A DNA stretch of 56,336 nucleotides, taken from assembly GCA_027081015.1 (NCBI GenBank), contig JALWMA010000138.1, positions 1 through 56,336 of the forward strand, given 5' to 3'. Under the pieces are notes generated by a model. That model was not told the DNA's origin, ran no database searches, and saw nothing but the letters and a program-made list of their open reading frames with translations. A program made the translations under genes and the position numbers. Positions 8,640 through 17,729 of the stretch are shown in pieces; the stretch's first letter is position 1, and every line of letters starts with the position of its first letter. The DNA is from Campylobacterales bacterium (GTDB lineage: Bacteria; Campylobacterota; Campylobacteria; Campylobacterales; Hydrogenimonadaceae).

Positions 8640-10689
8640 GGGCCTTGAGCCTCTCGTAGGTCCCATCCTTTTTCAAGAGGCCGGCCTCGTAAAGAAATTG
8701 TGACGGGAAAAAGGTGATATCCTTGAAGCTGTCGTATTTGGCGTACGAAAGGTAGAGGATATCCCGTGCACGGGTAAGAGCTACGTAAAAGAGCCTCCGC
8801 TCCTCCTCTATGCTGCCCCCCTGCCCCGCCAGCTTCCTGTTCGGGAATCTGCCGTCCATAAGGTCTATTACGTATACCTCGTCGAATTCGAGCCCTTTAC
8901 TCGCATGTACCGTAAGCAGGTTTACCCCTTCTCCTTCGTTCAGCTCCCTGCCGCCCAGGACCATGGCATTTATGAACTTTTCGTTGCTTCCGTACGCCTC
9001 CGCCAGGCGCACCAGCAAAAGACCTTTGCGCTTTATCCTCTCGAGTGCATCGACCCTCTTCGCCCCGTCTATCTCACCGTTTTTCAGGGTGGCTCGTCGT
9101 TCGGCGAGGCGCTCAGTTATGTAACCGTAAAGATCCGAAGATAGAATATGGCGCATAATCGAGTGGGGCTGCTTCAGACTCTTGAGCCTCTTTATTAGCC
9201 TGTAGAAGTCATATAGGAACTTTACGCCGTCGCTGTTTAGGGCCGGATGCTTCAGAATCGGGTGTGCCATGAAGTTCTCGTCAAGTCCGAGGTGGGAAAA
9301 CCTCGAAACAGATCCGATCTGCATGGGATGGTCGAAGAGTCCCAGCTGGTAGTTCGTATTTCGGGCTTTGAAAGGGTTGGTCATAGGTTTCGGATCGAAG
9401 AGCCCTCTCACCATGCAGCCGTCGCCGAGAGTTGTCAGCCCCTCGAAAAGCTCCTTGGCGGTAGCACTTCCGACACCTCTGGCATATTCGAAGATATGTA
9501 TGAAAGCCATCATATCCTTCGGATTCAGAAGCAGAGTCGCGAAATCGAGCGCCGCTTTGACCTCCTTTGCGTCGAAGAAACTGCGCCCTCCTTTACGGCG
9601 GCACGATATCCCCTCCTCTTTCAGCATTGCCTCTATGCCGTCGGCCGATGCGTTGTTTCTGAATATTACCGCTATCTCATGATGCGGGGTGGTGGAGCGC
9701 CTGATCGATTGGGCTATCGTCTCATACTGCTGCATCAGGTTGTCGAATATCAGAAGTTTCGGTCTTGCAGCCGACCCCCCCTTGCGCACCACCTCGAGCT
9801 GTTTGGGATATATACGCTCGTTATACTCTATCACCCTGTTGGCCAGCTCCAGTATCGGCGCCGTGGAGCGGTAGTTTTTGGTTAGCGTAAAGACCCTCGC
9901 ATCGTCGAACTTTGCGGCGAAAGAGCCTATGATATTTATATTGGCGCCGTTGAAGGCGTAGATGCTCTGGTCGTAGTCGCCGACACAAAATAGCGAAGGT
10001 GCGTTCATCGCATCTATCAAGGAGCCCTGTAGTTCGTTGGTATCCTGATATTCGTCTATCAATATCTCCCTGAACGCGAGAGGTTTGTGCTTAACCGATT
10101 CGCGCATCATTATCAGAAGATCGTTGAAGTCGACGAAGCCGAACTCCTCTTTACTGCTTTTGAACTCGTCGATGATGTCGAGGTATATATCTATATAGGG
10201 TTCGTGCCCCTTATGCCTTTTTGAGAGCCACTCTTCAAACGGCTCCTTGGTAGCGTTTTGGTAGAGCGAATGGAGATCGTACAGAAAGTTCGACGCAAAA
10301 GGCTCAGTCTCCGCCCCTATATGGTGAAAGCGGCGCTTCTCATAGATGCTTCGAAAGAGTGTTTTAAGCTCGAAAGGCTGCTTCAGGTTGATTTCTCTTT
10401 CTCTTTTGAGATGGCGGTAGCTTACCGCATGAAAAGTCCCCGCCTCGATTTTTGCGGCCACTTCACGGCTGAAATAGCCCGCCACCCTCTCGACCATCTC
10501 GGCAGCCGCCTTGTTCGTGAAGGTCAAAAGCAGAATATCCCGGGGATCTACACCCTTTGAGAGCAGATATCCGATCCGGCCTACGATCGTAGAGGTCTTT
10601 CCGGTTCCGGCCGAGGCGATTACGAGGTTGTGGCCGAAGGGGGCCGTTGCGGCTGCGAGCTGCTCTTCGTTCAGGCGTGATAGGGGCAT
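8626..10689 (-). CDS. UvrD/Rep-family superfamily 1 DNA helicase
   Basis: A 687-residue SF1A 3'-5' helicase with a Q motif (LNEEQLAA), Walker A ASAGTGKT (25-32), motif Ia TFTNKAAAEM, motif II DEYQDTN, motif III GDYDQSIYAFNGA, motif V LLTVHASKGLEF and motif VI VALTRARD. This fits UvrD, PcrA or Rep (DNA repair and replication restart), and the sequence alone does not separate them. Length is normal. It lies 100 bases downstream of the SUV3-type helicase on the same strand, so the two may be co-transcribed. The ATG start is preceded only by a poorly spaced GGAG. Confidence 0.9.
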   Translation of the reverse strand: MPLSRLNEEQLAAATAPFGHNLVIASAGTGKTSTIVGRIGYLLSKGVDPRDILLLTFTNKAAAEMVERVAGYFSREVAAKIEAGTFHAVSYRHLKREREINLKQPFELKTLFRSIYEKRRFHHIGAETEPFASNFLYDLHSLYQNATKEPFEEWLSKRHKGHEPYIDIYLDIIDEFKSSKEEFGFVDFNDLLIMMRESVKHKPLAFREILIDEYQDTNELQGSLIDAMNAPSLFCVGDYDQSIYAFNGANINIIGSFAAKFDDARVFTLTKNYRSTAPILELANRVIEYNERIYPKQLEVVRKGGSAARPKLLIFDNLMQQYETIAQSIRRSTTPHHEIAVIFRNNASADGIEAMLKEEGISCRRKGGRSFFDAKEVKAALDFATLLLNPKDMMAFIHIFEYARGVGSATAKELFEGLTTLGDGCMVRGLFDPKPMTNPFKARNTNYQLGLFDHPMQIGSVSRFSHLGLDENFMAHPILKHPALNSDGVKFLYDFYRLIKRLKSLKQPHSIMRHILSSDLYGYITERLAERRATLKNGEIDGAKRVDALERIKRKGLLLVRLAEAYGSNEKFINAMVLGGRELNEGEGVNLLTVHASKGLEFDEVYVIDLMDGRFPNRKLAGQGGSIEEERRLFYVALTRARDILYLSYAKYDSFKDITFFPSQFLYEAGLLKKDGTYERLKALSAP

Positions 10690-10789
10690 ATGTAGGGGTT
10701 TGACTCCATTTCAAGGCAGATCTTGCTAAGCGGCACCATCCGCAAGCCCTTTGCAGGCATTGAATCGGGCGAAATTATACCATGTATTC

Positions 10790-13582
10790 TCACCTGCCGG
10801 AATACCTTCGTATCTTACGCCCTCCCCTGTAGCACTCCTGGCATATTCCGAAGCGAAAGTTGGGCGGCAGGGGTTTCGCACATCTTTTGCAGGCTCTGGC
10901 GAATACACCTTTGCGCAAAGAGCGTTCTATGAACGAATTGAGTATCTCCCGTGCCCTCAATGCGTTCTGCGTATCCACGAAAGCTTCGGGGAAGCGGTAC
11001 GAAAGCCAGAGGTATAGCGAAACCTCCTTGACCCTCTCTTCCGCATCGAAAAGCATGTCGGAGGTCTGTGCTGTCGGCGGTAGATCGTCGGGAATCGCAA
11101 ACGGTATGGGCTCATCGCGCTCCAGCGCGATCAGGTATCGGTGAAAGACGCTCTCGAGGTAGGCCGACCCCAGGCTGAGGGGTGCGCACGAGAGGTGGTA
11201 TTTGGCCTTCAGGTCGAGCCTGTAGAGATCGACCATTTTGGCGATTTCGAGCATATTTTCGATATTCGCCGCCACGAACGGGCCGTCGAAACGCATATTT
11301 TTAACAAAAAAGCCGAGAATCTCCGAAAGGCTCTGTGTCTCGACTATTTTTGCGATCAGCTCTATATGCTCGAAGTTGGCCATTACACGGTACGGGCCGC
11401 CTATCTGAGCCGACTCTTCGTCTATCAGCTCGGTTACGGTATTTAGTACAGGGCCGCTCAAAGCTCCCACATACCCCTCTTCGTGAAGACCGTAGCGCCC
11501 TGCCCGGCCCGCTATCTGGCGTATCTCCGAAGGTGTCAGCAGTCGTCGGCTCTGCCCGTCGAATTTCGAATCCCTTGCAAAGAGAATCGTCTTTATGGGG
11601 AGGTTCAGCCCCATCGCTATCGCATCGGTGGCCACGAGTATCTGCGACTCACCCTCCCTGAACCTCCTCGCCTCTTCCCGGCGCACTTCGGGGCTCAGAT
11701 TGCCGTATACCACCGACACATCGTACCTGCCGCCGAGCTGCTCCTTGAGTGCAAGAACGTCCCTCCTGGAGAACGCCACGATAGCTGTGGAGGGTTCGAG
11801 CCTCTTCAAAGATGTTGGCCGGTGGTTGAGTATCAGGGGAGCCTTTCTCTCGAAACGCACCACCTCAAGCTCCTCATCGAGCCACTCGGCAAGCTCTTTG
11901 ACAGCCTCGAGGACATCTTCACTTCCCGTCATTACGACGGTAGTTGCGGGTATTCCTATTATGGCGTTCGCCCACGCCCACCCCCTGTCGGGATCGTCTA
12001 TCATCTGAACTTCGTCTATGACGCATACATCCACCTCTACCTGGAAGTTCGCCATCTCGATAGTCGAGCTCACATGCGCCGCCTCTTCATCTATAAGCTG
12101 CTCCTCCCCGGTAACCAAAGAGGCCTGAAGCCCCCATTTCAAAAGGGTCTCGTAACCCTCGAGCGCCAGCAGCCGAAGCGGCGCCAGGTAGTACCCGGTC
12201 TCCGCTTCTTTGAGCATCTTCATCGCGCTGTAGGTCTTCCCGCTGTTTGTCGGGCCTACATGGAATATGAGCTTTCGCCCCATCTCCCTTGCAAGCGGAA
12301 AGAGGTTTTTGAAGTCCCTTATCGTTCTGGCGAGCAGCTCCTCTCTCTGCTTCTTCAGTTTGAGGCCCTCTATTTTGCGTGCGAAGTGCCTGTTTATGTT
12401 CTTGAGAGTCTTGTAGGGAACCTCAAGGATCCCGTTCTGCTCTATCACACCGATAACGGCTTCGGCGATTATCGACTCCACCTGCGACGGCTCCATATCC
12501 AGGCCGTCCGCCTCTCCCAGCAGTGCATCCCTCAAGGCGTAGAGTTCGGCATCGAACTGCGCCTCGACTTCCGTTTTTCGGGTTTCGAAATCTTCGTCTA
12601 TCCCAAGGGGCTCCGAGGCCCATACCGCCTGGTAGAGCCACCGCTTCTCGACCGTCAGCATAAGACGGTAGCCGACTCTCCACTCCTCATTGGAAAAGAG
12701 CACTTTAGTCTCGTCTCTAAACAGCCTGACGGAATCGGCCGTAAACTCCGGATGCGAAATATCGAAATCTTCGAGCAGAATATCGCACAAAAAACTTTCG
12801 GGAATCGGAACGGAGACAAAGTCGCAGCTCTCAGGCAGCCGCTTTATCGCCTGCACGACCTGCTCGCTCGTCAGGTAGCGGTTCGGACGGCCGGCCATGT
12901 CCAAAAAGGCCTCGATCTGCCTCCTTTTTCTCGAGACCGCCTCCGCTTTGCACTCATCGAGCTTGGAGACCAGCAGACTCTCCTCCCGGCGTACTATTTC
13001 AGCGTCATCGAAAGGCGGACACTCCAACTCGATTATCTTGTGGAACTTTTCGTCGAATATCGAAAACTCGAAAGAGTGGAAAAAGCGGAAGCTTCCATCT
13101 TCGTCGAATATGCCGTCGCAAGCCTCTTCGAGCCTGTTTCGTTTCTGCACGCTTCTGAGTTTGGCAAGAGCTTCGGCGATCCTCTTGGGGGTGATCTTTT
13201 TGAGTTTCGATTCGCCAAACTGCTCCCTTACTGCAACCGCCTCGGCGGGCGTATGCTCTATCTGCGCCAGTATCTCGTCTATCTTCCGCTCTCTAACCTC
13301 CGAGTTGGGAACACTCTTTTGGGGTCCGAAAGTGGTGTCGAGAGACTTTAGATACTCCGTGATCAGCGCTCTGTCCGCGGCATCCCCCGACGACCACAGG
13401 CGCCTGAAGGCCCGTACAAGATCGGCCTTGCTAAGGTGCTGCTCCTTCAGGGAGAGGATCATCGCCATCTCGATCAGGTTGTCCAGAGGCAGACGCTCTA
13501 CCCCCTCGTCGAACCCCTCCCCGCCGAAGATCTTTCTGATGGTCTGATTATACTTTATGAGTTTTTTCTTCTTTTTTGCCAT
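10790..13582 (-). CDS. SUV3-like superfamily 2 (DExH/Ski2-like) RNA helicase
   Basis: A 930-residue protein with a central helicase core: motif I GPTNSGKT (about 442-449), motif II DEVQ (about 521), a SAT-like motif VVMTGSED, motif V ATDAIAMGLN and motif VI QIAGRAGRYG. Asn in the P-loop and the DEVQM box are characteristic of SUV3, the mitochondrial degradosome helicase. The 400-residue N-terminal extension is helical, charged and unfamiliar. The C-terminus has paired CxxC motifs (CKRC and CQEC) suggesting a small zinc ribbon. A role in RNA turnover is inferred from family. Start context is weak, but the reading frame does not extend usefully upstream. Confidence 0.85.
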   Translation of the reverse strand: MAKKKKKLIKYNQTIRKIFGGEGFDEGVERLPLDNLIEMAMILSLKEQHLSKADLVRAFRRLWSSGDAADRALITEYLKSLDTTFGPQKSVPNSEVRERKIDEILAQIEHTPAEAVAVREQFGESKLKKITPKRIAEALAKLRSVQKRNRLEEACDGIFDEDGSFRFFHSFEFSIFDEKFHKIIELECPPFDDAEIVRREESLLVSKLDECKAEAVSRKRRQIEAFLDMAGRPNRYLTSEQVVQAIKRLPESCDFVSVPIPESFLCDILLEDFDISHPEFTADSVRLFRDETKVLFSNEEWRVGYRLMLTVEKRWLYQAVWASEPLGIDEDFETRKTEVEAQFDAELYALRDALLGEADGLDMEPSQVESIIAEAVIGVIEQNGILEVPYKTLKNINRHFARKIEGLKLKKQREELLARTIRDFKNLFPLAREMGRKLIFHVGPTNSGKTYSAMKMLKEAETGYYLAPLRLLALEGYETLLKWGLQASLVTGEEQLIDEEAAHVSSTIEMANFQVEVDVCVIDEVQMIDDPDRGWAWANAIIGIPATTVVMTGSEDVLEAVKELAEWLDEELEVVRFERKAPLILNHRPTSLKRLEPSTAIVAFSRRDVLALKEQLGGRYDVSVVYGNLSPEVRREEARRFREGESQILVATDAIAMGLNLPIKTILFARDSKFDGQSRRLLTPSEIRQIAGRAGRYGLHEEGYVGALSGPVLNTVTELIDEESAQIGGPYRVMANFEHIELIAKIVETQSLSEILGFFVKNMRFDGPFVAANIENMLEIAKMVDLYRLDLKAKYHLSCAPLSLGSAYLESVFHRYLIALERDEPIPFAIPDDLPPTAQTSDMLFDAEERVKEVSLYLWLSYRFPEAFVDTQNALRAREILNSFIERSLRKGVFARACKRCAKPLPPNFRFGICQECYRGGRKIRRYSGR

Positions 13583-13796
13583 TTCGATGATCCGTCAAAG
13601 GCCAAAAAACCTTTTTCGCAACCATTCCTTTCGTAAGATTGAACCAAGTCCAAATCGAAATACAACAAAACATCCGCTCCATTCTGTCGGCAGCGATAGA
13701 GTCGGATGGTTCAGCTTTAGTCTACATACCTAAAAGTACGAAGCGGTTCCGGGCGAGAATGACGACTGCGTGTTTCGTTTCTATCTGGAGCCGGTA

Positions 13797-14327
13797 CTAT
13801 TTAGATTTCGGCCTAAACACCTCTATCACCTCTTCGTTCGCCACCATGTAGCGCCCGCCTACCAGGTCTATACAGTAGGGGACGGCCGGAAATACGGCAT
13901 CAAGGCACTCCCTTATAGATTTCGGTTTGCCCGGAAGGTTTATTATGAGGCTCTTGGCGCATACACCCGCGCTCTGGCGGCTCAAGATCGCGGTCGGCAC
14001 ATATTTCAGACTCACCTGCCGCATCAACTCACCGAATCCCGGAAGCATCTTGTCGCAAACCGCCTCCGTAGCCTCGGGTGTGACGTCTCTGGGTGCCGGT
14101 CCGGTGCCTCCGGTGGTCACTATCAGGTCACACCGCTCCTGCGCAAGCTCCTTCAGTGCCGCCTCTATCTCCGGCTGCTCGTCCGGTATGCAGCGGTATA
14201 GAAACTCGATCTCGTTTAGAAGGTACTCTTTGAGCGTATCCATTATGGCGACACCCGATATATCTTCGTATATACCGGCACTCGCCCTGTCGCTTGCTGT
14301 GACGACTCCCACTCTTATCTTATCCAC
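13797..14327 (-). CDS. mog: Molybdopterin adenylyltransferase (MogA/MoaB family)
   Basis: A 176-residue MoCF-biosynthesis domain protein. It has the N-terminal strand VGVVTASDRASAG, the nucleotide/MPT-binding TTGGTGPAPRDVTPEA segment (about 70-86) and the C-terminal NLPGKP loop. It adenylates molybdopterin before metal insertion, so the cell should make molybdoenzymes such as periplasmic nitrate reductase. It sits 10 bases downstream of bioV on the same strand. The 214 bases between its stop and the SUV3-like gene hold no gene I can support. Mog and MoaB are hard to separate by eye; the length favours Mog. Confidence 0.87.
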   Translation of the reverse strand: MDKIRVGVVTASDRASAGIYEDISGVAIMDTLKEYLLNEIEFLYRCIPDEQPEIEAALKELAQERCDLIVTTGGTGPAPRDVTPEATEAVCDKMLPGFGELMRQVSLKYVPTAILSRQSAGVCAKSLIINLPGKPKSIRECLDAVFPAVPYCIDLVGGRYMVANEEVIEVFRPKSK

Positions 14328-14337
14328 TCTTCCCTCC

Positions 14338-14859
14338 TCATCTCAAAATGTGGCCATACTCTTTGAAAAGATAGCTCTCGCCGAAATTTTTGAAAAAGCG
14401 GTGTGCCGCTTCGGCATCCACTATTTTGTCTTTCGCACCGAGATATGTCTCTATTTTGGTGCCTCTGCGTTGGATCCCGCGCAGCTTCTCGTCGGGCCAC
14501 GGGTAGGTAAGAAGCTCCTCGAGCTCACTATCGTTTGCATCCGCAAGGTATCGGTCGAGCAGACACTTGTGTGCGGGATAGGCGGCATTTTCGAGAAACT
14601 TTTCGAGATAGGCCGATCGATCTTTCCTAAAGTAGATCATCTGTGTCTTTACGAATGCCCTGCCTCTTCCTACAAAATAGGCCGGTGAGAGCAGGATAAG
14701 CCTCTCGACCCTTTCGCAACCGCCGTAAACATGTTCCACCGCCTTTACGGCACCGTAGCTGAAACCGGCTACGACATACGGGTTCTCTTCGTACGGTGCG
14801 ACGATCTCGTCGAAAAGCCCGGCCTCCCCGTCGAGGCCGAAACCGCTAAAATATCTCAT
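14338..14859 (-). CDS. bioV: BioV-type pimeloyl-ACP methyl ester esterase
   Basis: A compact 173-residue alpha/beta hydrolase lacking the usual cap domain. It has the nucleophile elbow GFSYG (Ser34), an acid in the KDKIVD segment (Asp144 or Asp148) and a terminal GHILR carrying the catalytic His170. The start MRYFSGFGL and the short size match BioV, the esterase that releases pimeloyl-ACP for biotin synthesis in Helicobacter. Its first 14 bases overlap the end of the FtsH-like gene. No other biotin gene lies in this window, so the assignment rests on the protein itself. A generic short esterase is the alternative. Confidence 0.72.
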   Translation of the reverse strand: MRYFSGFGLDGEAGLFDEIVAPYEENPYVVAGFSYGAVKAVEHVYGGCERVERLILLSPAYFVGRGRAFVKTQMIYFRKDRSAYLEKFLENAAYPAHKCLLDRYLADANDSELEELLTYPWPDEKLRGIQRRGTKIETYLGAKDKIVDAEAAHRFFKNFGESYLFKEYGHILR

Positions 14860-16495
14860 TAAGCAGCTCTTTCACATCCTCCCTTGATACTGTCTCACGT
14901 CTTAAAATCTCGTCCGCCAGCCGCATTATCCCCTCTTCCGCCCTTGCCACGAAGCTCTCGACATCTGATTTGGCCTCCATCAGTATCTTCTCCTCTTCAG
15001 CCGCTGCAGCACCGAAACTCTCTACCATCGAGTAGAGCTCCACCATGTCACGGGCTATCAGCCTGGCCTCTTTCAGGTCGTTCGCCGCGTTGGTATAGTG
15101 CTCGTTGAAGTGCAGGTGCATCATCGCATCGCCCGCAAGATATACCTTTATCCTGTTCATCATGTCGGTTTTGGAGACAATCTCTTTCTCCGGCCTCTGG
15201 AAGTTGTCGCCCAGTAGCCCGATTTTGTCGAAGTCGACATCGAGCCAGTATGCCGTCACCGCTTTGGCCGCCTGATATGCCGACTGGATCCGCTTCTCCT
15301 CTTCGGAGTATGTGAGGATCTTTCTTTTCCCGAGAAGCACTTTGTCTTTAACGGCAAGAAAGTCCTCCTCCTCGATTATCTTCTTACCGCTTTTTAGAGC
15401 GTGAATCGCCGCCTCGTTAACCAGCGAAGAGAGTGCGGCACCGCTGAAGCCGACCGTCATCTGCGCTATCTCCTCCAGATCCAGATGGTACGGCTTGTTG
15501 GCCAGATATATCCTCAAGATAGATTTGCGCTCCTCCTTGTTCGGCAGCGAGACATATACCCGCCTGTCGAACCGCCCGGGCCTCAGCAGCGCATCGTCGA
15601 GCATCTCTATCTTGTTCGTGGCGGCAATCACAATCACCCCGCTGCTGTCTTCGAAACCGTCCATCTCGGTCAGAAGCTGGTTCAGCGTAGCCTCCCGCTC
15701 GTCGTTTCGCATCCCCCCGCGGGCCTTTCCCACGGCATCTATCTCGTCTATGAAGACTATCGCCGGAGCGGCCGCTTTGGCCCTCTTGAAAAGCTCTCTT
15801 ACCCGCTTCGCACCCATTCCCACATATATCTGGACGAACGATGCGCCGCTCTGATAGAAAAAAGGCACTCCCGCTTCGCCGGCAACCGCTTTGGCTATCA
15901 GCGTCTTTCCCACCCCCGGGGGGCCTACCAGAAGTACGCCTCGCGGCATACGGATACCGAAATTGAGATATTTGCCGGGGTGTCTGAGAAAATCTATGAT
16001 CTCCTCGAGCTCCTCTTTTACATCGTTTATTCCGGCGACATCCTTGAAGGTGATGTTCGAGACCATGGGCTTTATGTCGCTCGGTCTTTGGAGCTCGCTT
16101 GCAAACTGGATCTGCTCGCTGAGCTGCTGCTCTTTGAGCTCGCGGTTCTTTCTGGCCCATCTTAGAAGATAGGCCACCAAAAGTGCCAGAAAAGCTATCG
16201 TGATCAGATCGGCGAGGTATGGGTTAGGCTCCTTTACCGCCACCGGCGTCGTTTTGTAGAGCTCTTTCAGATCTATAGCCTCTTTGGGTACCCTGTAGCG
16301 CTCTTTGCCGCTTCTGAAATAGAGGTAGGCGCCCTCTATCTTCGCATCCTCTACCAGAGAGCTCTCTATAAGGCTCTGCGCCGTTTGGGCGTCTATCAGA
16401 TGCGATCTGTCTCTAAAAAGGGCGAAAAGAAGAAGAGAGACAACAAGAAGAGCGGAAACGGCTATGATATATCTGTTTTTCTTAGAGACTTCCAC
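14846..16495 (-). CDS. FtsH-like membrane AAA protein with inactivated zinc-protease motif
   Basis: A 549-residue protein with FtsH architecture: two membrane helices (about 9-27 and 92-113) flanking a periplasmic loop, then an AAA domain with Walker A GPPGVGKT (about 190), Walker B VFIDEID, a pore loop FVQIYVG and a second-region RPGRFDRR. The protease domain fold continues (NAANDLKEARLIARDMV), but the HEAGH zinc motif reads QAAKA (408-412). Both His ligands and the catalytic Glu are gone, while the third ligand Asp appears kept. It probably acts as an unfoldase/chaperone or partner of an active FtsH. I chose GTG at 16495 because GGGAGG lies five bases upstream. Overlaps mtaB by 14 bases. 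Confidence 0.88.
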   Translation of the reverse strand: MEVSKKNRYIIAVSALLVVSLLLFALFRDRSHLIDAQTAQSLIESSLVEDAKIEGAYLYFRSGKERYRVPKEAIDLKELYKTTPVAVKEPNPYLADLITIAFLALLVAYLLRWARKNRELKEQQLSEQIQFASELQRPSDIKPMVSNITFKDVAGINDVKEELEEIIDFLRHPGKYLNFGIRMPRGVLLVGPPGVGKTLIAKAVAGEAGVPFFYQSGASFVQIYVGMGAKRVRELFKRAKAAAPAIVFIDEIDAVGKARGGMRNDEREATLNQLLTEMDGFEDSSGVIVIAATNKIEMLDDALLRPGRFDRRVYVSLPNKEERKSILRIYLANKPYHLDLEEIAQMTVGFSGAALSSLVNEAAIHALKSGKKIIEEEDFLAVKDKVLLGKRKILTYSEEEKRIQSAYQAAKAVTAYWLDVDFDKIGLLGDNFQRPEKEIVSKTDMMNRIKVYLAGDAMMHLHFNEHYTNAANDLKEARLIARDMVELYSMVESFGAAAAEEEKILMEAKSDVESFVARAEEGIMRLADEILRRETVSREDVKELLNEIF

Positions 16496-17729
16496 GATTT
16501 CCTCCCTCAAGGGCTTCGAATTTTTCCAGCACTACCCACTCGCCCGTTATATCACGGCCGCACTCTATCTCTACCCTGTTGAAATATTGATCCAGACCGA
16601 TGTACCGCCCATCTTTGACGCTCTCCACTAGAACCTCGAGCGGCCTCTTCAAAGAGCGCCTGAAGGCAAGGTTTTTCCTCTTTATCAGAGATGTCAGCTC
16701 CCTATGCCTCTCTTTGGCGATATTTCCTGGCACTACGGGCTTCATGACTGCGCTGGGCGTACCGTCTCTGCGTGAGTAGGTAAAGGCGTGTATATGGGTC
16801 AGAGGCAGAAGCTCCACCCGCTCTATCGCCTCTCTCCACTCCTCCTCTCCCTCACCGGGATGGCCTACGATAAAGTCGGTTCCTATCGCGTACCCGAGCC
16901 GGGAAATCTCTTCGAAAAGCTTTAGGTCGCCATCGAATCCGTTTCTGCGGTTCATCAGCTCCAGCATCCTGTCGGAAGTGTGCTGCAGAGCTATGTGCAG
17001 ATGGCGCGACATCCACGGCTCACCCAGCAGCTCCCTGAACTCGGGTGTGATCTGCACAGGCTCCAGCGAACCTATCCTTATGCGCCTCACACCGCGTATT
17101 AGACTCATGCGCCTGAGAAGTCCCGCCAGGGTGCCGCCCCTCTCTTTTCCGTAGCTTCCCACGTTGGTACCGGTAAGGATGAACTCTCCGAAGCCGTTTG
17201 CGGCAAGCCGCCTCACCTGTTCAAGTATGAGCTCTTCGTCAAGGCTCCTTGCATTTCCGCGGACATAGGGAATTATGCAGTAGCTGCACCTGAAGTCGCA
17301 CCCCTCCTGTATCTTGATGAAGGCGCGCGACTTTCCTACGAACTGCTCTACGACGGTGCTGTCGATATGCTCGAGATCTCCTATCTCGTAGAAGCGCTCG
17401 CCGCTCTCGATGAAGCTGCTGATCTTCTCTTTTTCGCTGTGGCCGAAGACACCGTCGACCTTTCCGCTCTCAAAGAGCGACTCCCCCTTCGTATGGGCTC
17501 CGCACCCGGTCAGAATAACTCTCGCATTTTCGTTTATGCGCCTCGCCTGGTTGATGTAGCCCCTTACGCCGCTGTCGGCACCGTTCGTTACGGTACATGA
17601 GTTCACGACGATGACATCGGCATCCTCTTCGCTTTGGGCCAGCTTGTAGCCGCCGAGCCTCGAGATCATCACCTGTGTATCGAACTGGTTCGTTCTGCAT
17701 CCGAACGTTTTGAAAAATACCTTTTTCAT
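16482..17729 (-). CDS. mtaB: tRNA (t6A37) methylthiotransferase MtaB
   Basis: A 415-residue methylthiotransferase. The N-terminal UPF0004 domain has Cys11, Cys45 and Cys76 for the auxiliary 4Fe-4S cluster. The radical SAM core has the CxxxCxxC motif CDFRCSYC (Cys144, 148, 151), and a TRAM-like tail follows. The short first segment (FFKTFGCRTNQFDTQ) matches the MtaB rather than the MiaB/RimO subgroup. It converts t6A37 to ms2t6A in ANN-decoding tRNAs. The ATG at 17729 overlaps the mscS stop (ATGA), which is better than an in-frame ATG 60 codons upstream that lies inside mscS. Upstream neighbours are mscS and aroB. Confidence 0.9.
   Translation of the reverse strand: MKKVFFKTFGCRTNQFDTQVMISRLGGYKLAQSEEDADVIVVNSCTVTNGADSGVRGYINQARRINENARVILTGCGAHTKGESLFESGKVDGVFGHSEKEKISSFIESGERFYEIGDLEHIDSTVVEQFVGKSRAFIKIQEGCDFRCSYCIIPYVRGNARSLDEELILEQVRRLAANGFGEFILTGTNVGSYGKERGGTLAGLLRRMSLIRGVRRIRIGSLEPVQITPEFRELLGEPWMSRHLHIALQHTSDRMLELMNRRNGFDGDLKLFEEISRLGYAIGTDFIVGHPGEGEEEWREAIERVELLPLTHIHAFTYSRRDGTPSAVMKPVVPGNIAKERHRELTSLIKRKNLAFRRSLKRPLEVLVESVKDGRYIGLDQYFNRVEIECGRDITGEWVVLEKFEALEGGNRGSL

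Noticed and set aside
11483-13351. Long open frame antisense to the SUV3-like helicase
   Set aside because: It has no domain motifs or start signals and arises from codon bias of the opposite strand. The same holds for the 619-codon frame opposite clpB at 39008-40867.
14846-16495. Active FtsH protease
   Set aside because: The HEXXH residues are replaced by Q, A and A, so proteolysis is not expected.
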